Origin: an uncultured Clostridia bacterium
GTDB taxonomy: Bacteria > Bacillota > Clostridia > Oscillospirales > Ruminococcaceae
NCBI GenBank assembly: GCA_947175045.1
Contig: CAMWLH010000101.1
Location: 1 to 7,133 of the forward strand
Direction of reading: 5' to 3'
DNA: 7,133 nt
Positions 6,674 to 7,133 of the stretch are shown in pieces (within the stretch, counting starts at the first letter, position 1; the number at the start of each line of letters is the position of its first letter). Below the pieces are notes generated by a model. That model did not search any database and was not told the DNA's origin. It saw nothing but the letters and a program-made list of their open reading frames with translations. Made by a program: the position numbers and the translations under genes.

Positions 6674-6687
6674 AATAACATGTTATT
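6674..6687. repeat. Perfect 14-base palindrome
   Basis: AATAACATGTTATT reads the same on both strands. It lies 70 bases after the AraC stop codon and has no loop, so it is more like a protein-binding site than a terminator. No promoter is evident beside it. Confidence 0.45.
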
Positions 6688-6856
6688 GCTCCATCAATTA
6701 CATATTTCCGATGTTCCATCTTGAAACTTTGCGAGTTTGTATAGTTATAGGCTTTGGCACCGGTTTGCACTACTAACTTCGGAAAAGTTTATTTAGAACA
6801 TCAACAGTTAGTTGTTTTGGGTAATAAATTGTGTTGCTGTAATATGTTTCAACAAA

Positions 6857-6886
6857 AATGACCGCAGACATCTCGTTGCGGTCATT
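6857..6886. terminator. Strong intrinsic terminator hairpin, usable on both strands
   Basis: AATGACCGCA (6857-6866) pairs perfectly over ten bases with TGCGGTCATT (6877-6886) around a ten-base loop. On the plus strand CCTTTTGTT follows; on the minus strand the stem ends directly in TTTTTGTT. It could end the AraC transcript, although it is 253 bases past that stop codon, or end a minus-strand transcript entering from the right. Confidence 0.85.
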
Positions 6887-7034
6887 CCTTTTGTTAAGCA
6901 ATGCTGTTATAATGCGGGTTTGCCTTTGTATTCTTAAATATGGTATACCTCATATCATGTTATTGCCATGTAGCGATAAAAATACTTTTATATATGAACA
7001 TATCTTGAAGGGCAAGTATTTAATTTATTCGATT

Positions 7035-7133
7035 TAAGGCAATACCATTAGTACAACAAAAACCGCACACCTTGTTAGGGCAACACCGCACAATGGCGTC
7101 AAAAACCGCCGTCCCAAATAACAGCACTAAGGC
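7035..7133. repeat. Imperfect tandem repeat reaching the right edge
   Basis: TARGGC recurs at 7035-7040, 7076-7081 and 7128-7133. The first two copies continue as GGCAATACC and GGCAACACC, and each unit has an identical CAAAAACCGC (7057-7066 and 7100-7109). The units are 41 and 52 bases long, with indels between them. ACCGCACA also occurs twice (7062-7069 and 7085-7092). The third TARGGC is at the last base, so the array may continue outside the window. It could be an intergenic repeat family or the edge of a small mobile element. Confidence 0.5.

Larger units (their letters stand above)
6604..7133. other. About 530 bases with no convincing gene
   Basis: No open frame here has both a ribosome binding site and protein-like content; the short plus-strand frame opening at 6631 is only about 15 codons long. 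The DNA looks more AT-rich than the flanking genes. It holds a 14-base palindrome, a strong hairpin terminator and an imperfect tandem repeat, annotated separately. An 11-base string, CATGTTATTGC, occurs twice (6679-6689 and 6956-6966). A TGTTATAAT extended -10-like string at 6905-6913 lacks a good -35. Confidence 0.6.

Noticed and set aside
6355..6681. Minus-strand frame of 108 codons
   Set aside because: Most of it is antisense to the helix-turn-helix domain of the second AraC regulator; it has no recognisable domain.
6905..6913. Extended -10-like TGTTATAAT
   Set aside because: There is no acceptable -35 at 16-18 bases and no gene downstream on the plus strand.

Overview
The window looks like a chromosomal piece from a plant-fibre-degrading Firmicute, probably a Ruminococcaceae/Oscillospiraceae- or Lachnospiraceae-type gut or rumen bacterium. 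This is inferred from the lipoprotein-anchored GH26/CE1-type enzymes, strong AGGAGG-type ribosome binding sites, sigma-A-like promoters with 17-bp spacers, AT-rich intergenic DNA and two AraC-type regulators next to carbohydrate genes. No rRNA, tRNA, CRISPR array, transposase or phage gene is visible.

Layout. (i) 1-1786, minus strand: a two-gene operon encoding two lipoproteins, a CE1-like esterase followed by a GH26 glycoside hydrolase (probably beta-mannanase) whose C-terminal part runs off the left edge. The genes are joined by a TAATG stop/start overlap. (ii) 1787-1931: a divergent control region with a promoter in each direction and a cluster of AAGTAT/ATACTT half-sites over the esterase promoter. 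(iii) 1932-2711, plus strand: an AraC-family regulator, the obvious candidate controller of (i). (iv) 2759-2788: a hairpin between convergent genes. (v) 2802-5654, minus strand: a tight three-gene operon, transcribed as TIM-barrel sugar isomerase/epimerase, then Gfo/Idh/MocA oxidoreductase, then EamA/DMT-type membrane transporter. (vi) 5655-5784: a second divergent control region in which both promoters have the same hexamers (TTGCAA and TATACT) and the -35 boxes form an inverted repeat. (vii) 5785-6603, plus strand: a second AraC-family regulator with a cupin sensor domain, probably starting at TTG. (viii) 6604-7133: about 530 bases without a convincing gene, holding a 14-bp palindrome, a strong two-way terminator hairpin, and an imperfect tandem repeat that reaches the right edge.

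How the genes may work together. The left half fits an envelope-tethered pair that removes acyl groups from, and cuts, hemicellulose (acetylated mannan is the most economical reading). The central operon fits intracellular oxidation and isomerisation of a sugar, polyol or glycoside, with an EamA-type carrier where an ABC or PTS importer would be more usual. Each half has its own divergent AraC regulator, so these look like two adjacent, separately controlled carbohydrate units. The substrate of the central operon cannot be read from the sequence. No single gene here is outside known families; the less described parts are the isomerase/oxidoreductase/EamA combination, the mirror-image promoters and the right-end repeats.
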